Assembly: GCA_023446865.1 (NCBI GenBank)
Contig: JAEXPL010000173.1
Location: forward strand, 1 to 41,876
DNA length: 41,876 nucleotides
Reading direction: 5' to 3'
DNA from: Verrucomicrobiota bacterium
GTDB lineage: Bacteria; Verrucomicrobiota; Verrucomicrobiia; Opitutales; Opitutaceae
The position numbers were made by a program, and so were the translations under genes. The notes under the pieces were generated by a model. It had not been told where the DNA came from, did not search any database, and saw nothing but the letters and a program-made list of their open reading frames with translations. Below, one piece after another: positions 38,695 through 41,876 of the stretch (position 1 is its first letter; every line of letters begins with the position of its first letter).

Positions 38695-40502
38695 CGCAGG
38701 TCGACCTGCAGCCGGAAGAAGAGCCGACTGGTGGCGAGCGAGGGGCTGCGGACGAGGCATTGCTGACCGGTGCCGCTGTCGATGAGCGTCGCGCCGGCGG
38801 CGACGACAGTGTCGGTCAGTGTCCAGCCCGGAGTCCACGTCCCGAGATCGGGCGAGGTGAGCACGGTGTAGGCAAGGCCGTGCGGTGTGGCGCGGCGGGG
38901 GAATCCGATCGCGCCGTGGGCGCCGTCGTCGAGAGCGACGAGTTCGGCGCGAGGCGAGGGGATCGACTCGGCGGACAACGGGTCGGAGCCGAGGGCAAAC
39001 TCGAGAAGGTTGGTGGCACCGTCGCCATCGGGGTCGGCGAGCGGGTCGGCGGCGGGCAAGGCATCGGCGCCGGCACCGAACTGCTGGGCGCGCCAAACGG
39101 CGTAGGCTTGGAACTCGTGGGAGCCGAGGTCGGGCGAGGCGTCGGCGGTGGAGCGAGTCCAGGACCGCTGGTGACGCAGATACTCCAGCGCGGGCTGGTG
39201 GGCGGCCGCCGCGGCGGCGAGGGCGACGCCGGCATCGCGGCAGGGCGACGCTTCCGTGAGGTGGAAATCCTGTGCGGCGAGATCGAGGAAGCCTGGCGCG
39301 GTGCCGGCGAGGTTGCCGCCGGCGTCGACCACCGTGCCTGAGTGGTCGCTGTCGAAGGAGACGATCCAGCCCGACTGGATCCAGTTGCCCTGGAGGCGGA
39401 GCGTGCCGGTGTCGTCGATCAGCGAGAGGTTGTTCCCGGCGAGAGTGGTGAAGACGATGTTGTTGCGGGCGTCGCAGGTCTCGTCGTTGGAGGAGAGGCG
39501 CAGCAGCGTATTCCGGTCGGTGCGGGTCGAGACGATGGTGTTGTGGTGCAGGTAGAGCGTGCCTTTGCGGTAGATCGAGGTGTCGCCGCTGTCGCCGCCG
39601 TAGTGGATGATCTGGCGGTTGCCGTCGCCGGCGGGTTCGACGAGGACGTTGCCGTAGACGAAGGTCGCGCGGTACGAGGGATCGGCGACGATGCTGGCGC
39701 TATCCTCGGCGTCGACGAGGTCGAGCTGGCGGTTGCCGCCCTCGATCCAGTTGTGGCGGACGACGAGGCCGGCGGAGCGGTCCTTGAGGTTGTTGCCGCC
39801 GCAGCCGGCGCGGAGCGGGCCGAAGTGGTTGAATTGGTACACGATTCCGATGGCGGCGGTGTAGGCGTTGTGCTCGTAGATGCTGCCCACGTTGCCGTTG
39901 CCGGCGATGAAGCAGCGCTCGATGAGGACATCCTGCGAGTCGGCCGAGATGAAGAGGCCGTTGCCGCTGTCGCCGATGGCGCAGTCGCGCACCGTGAGGT
40001 GGCGGACCTTCTCGACGTAGAGCGCGGCGGCGTTGGCCACGTAGCTTTCTTTCGCGCCGCCGGGCGCGGTGAAGGTGAACGGCGGCCGGGCGCTGCGCAG
40101 GTCGAGCGATTCGACGACGATGTGCTGCGGCATGGTGTCGGCCGGGGTGTTGGCGCCGCCGATCTTGAGGAGGCCGCGGCTGCGGTTCCAGTAGTTGAGG
40201 ACGGAGCGGGTGGTGGCGTTCTCACCGGTGATCACCGGCAGTTCGCCGGCGGGACCGCGCACGCCGCGAATGGTGATCGGCGCCCCGGCGGCGCCTTGGC
40301 GACAGAGGACCCATTTCGCGGCGTAGGGCGTGGCGCGCCAGTGGATGAAGACCGTGTCGCCGGCGGCGAGGGCTTCCCACGGGACCTGCCCGGGTTCGGC
40401 GAGTGGCTGGCCGGGGCCCACATGGTAATCGGTGGCGGACAGCGGCGCGGCGAGGACCGCGCCGAGCGCGAAGGCGGCGATGGAGGCGGGAGCGGTTTTC
40501 AT
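38691..40502 (-). CDS. Secreted right-handed beta-helix protein (pectate-lyase-like fold)
   Basis: A 603-residue exported protein with signal peptide (KTAPASIAAFALGAVLAAPLSA). From about residue 85 to 400 it shows repeated short strands with stacked Asn and hydrophobic residues (VVESLDLRSA, LTVRDCAIGDSGNGLFISADSQDVLIERCFIAGNGN, VVRHNWIEGGN, LYLHHNTIV), the pattern of parallel beta-helix polysaccharide-active proteins. ADPDGDGATNLLEFALGSDP at about 488-508 is a calcium-binding-type linker common in verrucomicrobial secreted proteins. The last 95 residues form a beta domain ending in RLFFRLQVDLR, a likely sorting or accessory domain. Catalytic residues cannot be identified. Its position beside the uronate genes hints at uronic-acid polymers but proves nothing. 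Confidence 0.78.
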   Translation of the reverse strand: MKTAPASIAAFALGAVLAAPLSATDYHVGPGQPLAEPGQVPWEALAAGDTVFIHWRATPYAAKWVLCRQGAAGAPITIRGVRGPAGELPVITGENATTRSVLNYWNRSRGLLKIGGANTPADTMPQHIVVESLDLRSARPPFTFTAPGGAKESYVANAAALYVEKVRHLTVRDCAIGDSGNGLFISADSQDVLIERCFIAGNGNVGSIYEHNAYTAAIGIVYQFNHFGPLRAGCGGNNLKDRSAGLVVRHNWIEGGNRQLDLVDAEDSASIVADPSYRATFVYGNVLVEPAGDGNRQIIHYGGDSGDTSIYRKGTLYLHHNTIVSTRTDRNTLLRLSSNDETCDARNNIVFTTLAGNNLSLIDDTGTLRLQGNWIQSGWIVSFDSDHSGTVVDAGGNLAGTAPGFLDLAAQDFHLTEASPCRDAGVALAAAAAAHQPALEYLRHQRSWTRSTADASPDLGSHEFQAYAVWRAQQFGAGADALPAADPLADPDGDGATNLLEFALGSDPLSAESIPSPRAELVALDDGAHGAIGFPRRATPHGLAYTVLTSPDLGTWTPGWTLTDTVVAAGATLIDSGTGQQCLVRSPSLATSRLFFRLQVDLR

Positions 40503-40851
40503 GGCGCGAACGACCGTGGCGGCGGGGCGGGGGACAGGTCGCGCACCGGTGGACGGTTTGCCATCACGGAGTCGGGCCGGGACGCAGTTTCACGCGCTGC
40601 TGACGTGGTGGCGCCCACATCCAGTTGGGCGTGGGACGAACCTGTGCGAGTTCGTGCCGATCCTTGCGGCTCCAGATCTCTGCGGCCGGTCGGAGACCGG
40701 CCCTACTTGCCGGCGTGTTTGTCTCGGAGATCTCCGACCGGACACGATGGACTCCGTTCTCGGGCGAAGGCCGCTCAAGCGCCGCGGTGGCGATGCCAGA
40801 AGGGAGACACTCAATTCACGCCCCGGACACTCGCCGCGAGGCGGCCCCGCT
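40503..40851. other. Intergenic region between speA and the beta-helix gene
   Basis: These 349 bases hold no convincing gene. The half next to the beta-helix start should contain that gene's promoter, but no clear -35/-10 stands out on the minus strand. The middle carries the palindromic repeats listed at 40684-40736. The speA stop codon closes the region inside a CTACCGC motif (40852-40858). Confidence 0.55.
40684..40736. repeat. REP-type hairpin plus perfect 12-bp palindrome
   Basis: GGCCGGTC-gga-GACCGGCC (40684-40702) is followed at once by CTAC (40703-40706). CGGAGATCTCCG (40725-40736) is a perfect palindrome. The CCGGTCGGAGACCGG core is the exact reverse complement of the copy inside the adaptor gene at 15819. 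Confidence 0.7.

Positions 40852-41876
<1,025 letters not shown>

Overview
The window reads as a chromosomal segment of a GC-rich bacterium, most likely of the Opitutaceae (phylum Verrucomicrobiota). This rests on gene content and protein style (large GC-rich genes, mostly weak Shine-Dalgarno sequences, abundant GTAG...CTAC extragenic palindromes, Verrucomicrobia-like secreted and membrane proteins); no marker gene for formal classification is present. There is no phage, CRISPR array, complete insertion sequence or rRNA.

Layout. 1-9260 is a phosphate block: a 418-nt leader with a convincing Pho-box-like triple repeat and extended -10, then a porin, pstS, an enlarged pstC, pstA, pstB and phoU on the plus strand. 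It converges on a low-affinity Pit transporter and its PhoU-like (DUF47) partner on the minus strand. 9261-9740 holds a functional-looking tRNA-His preceded by a decayed tandem copy of itself and its promoter. 9821-13931 carries a small hypothetical gene, a divergent SecA and an endonuclease/exonuclease/phosphatase-family protein. 13996-20590 is a heavy-metal efflux block: a small Cys-containing exported protein, a CzcC-like outer membrane factor, a very short lipoprotein standing where the CzcB adaptor should be, a CzcA pump with the divalent-cation signature, and two small exported proteins, the last with a Cys/His-rich tail. 20841-23138 has trpA converging on homoserine dehydrogenase. 23335-26537 has a Gfo/Idh/MocA oxidoreductase and a sugar isomerase/epimerase, separated by an atypical stretch (possible RNA-structured remnant plus a TonB-C-terminal-domain protein). 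26744-30622 is a giant patatin-like membrane protein with a GNAT-like tail. 30643-31833 has ATP:cob(I)alamin adenosyltransferase and peptide deformylase. 31923-35003 is a two-gene membrane/coiled-coil cassette of unknown function. 35108-38556 is a UDP-glucuronate block: an animal-like UDP-glucose dehydrogenase, a plant-like glucuronokinase and a GalU-type nucleotidyltransferase. 38691-40502 encodes a secreted beta-helix protein, and 40852 to the window end is the C-terminal part of arginine decarboxylase SpeA.

How it works together. The phosphate block joins high-affinity (Pst) and low-affinity (Pit) uptake with an outer membrane porin, and the leader suggests PhoB control of the Pst side. 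The efflux block is a tripartite RND exporter with an unusually reduced adaptor. The uronate block can in principle make UDP-glucuronate both by oxidising UDP-glucose and by salvaging free glucuronate.

A recurrent feature is a family of intergenic inverted repeats bounded by GTAG and CTAC, often containing hairpins with a GTGA loop. They sit in most gaps, once inside a reading frame, and twice provide the stop codon of a gene. They resemble REP sequences mobilised by RAYT transposases. The most promising novelties are the uronate cluster, the patatin-GNAT fusion, the 31923-35003 cassette, the mini-adaptor with its embedded repeat, and the enlarged PstC.
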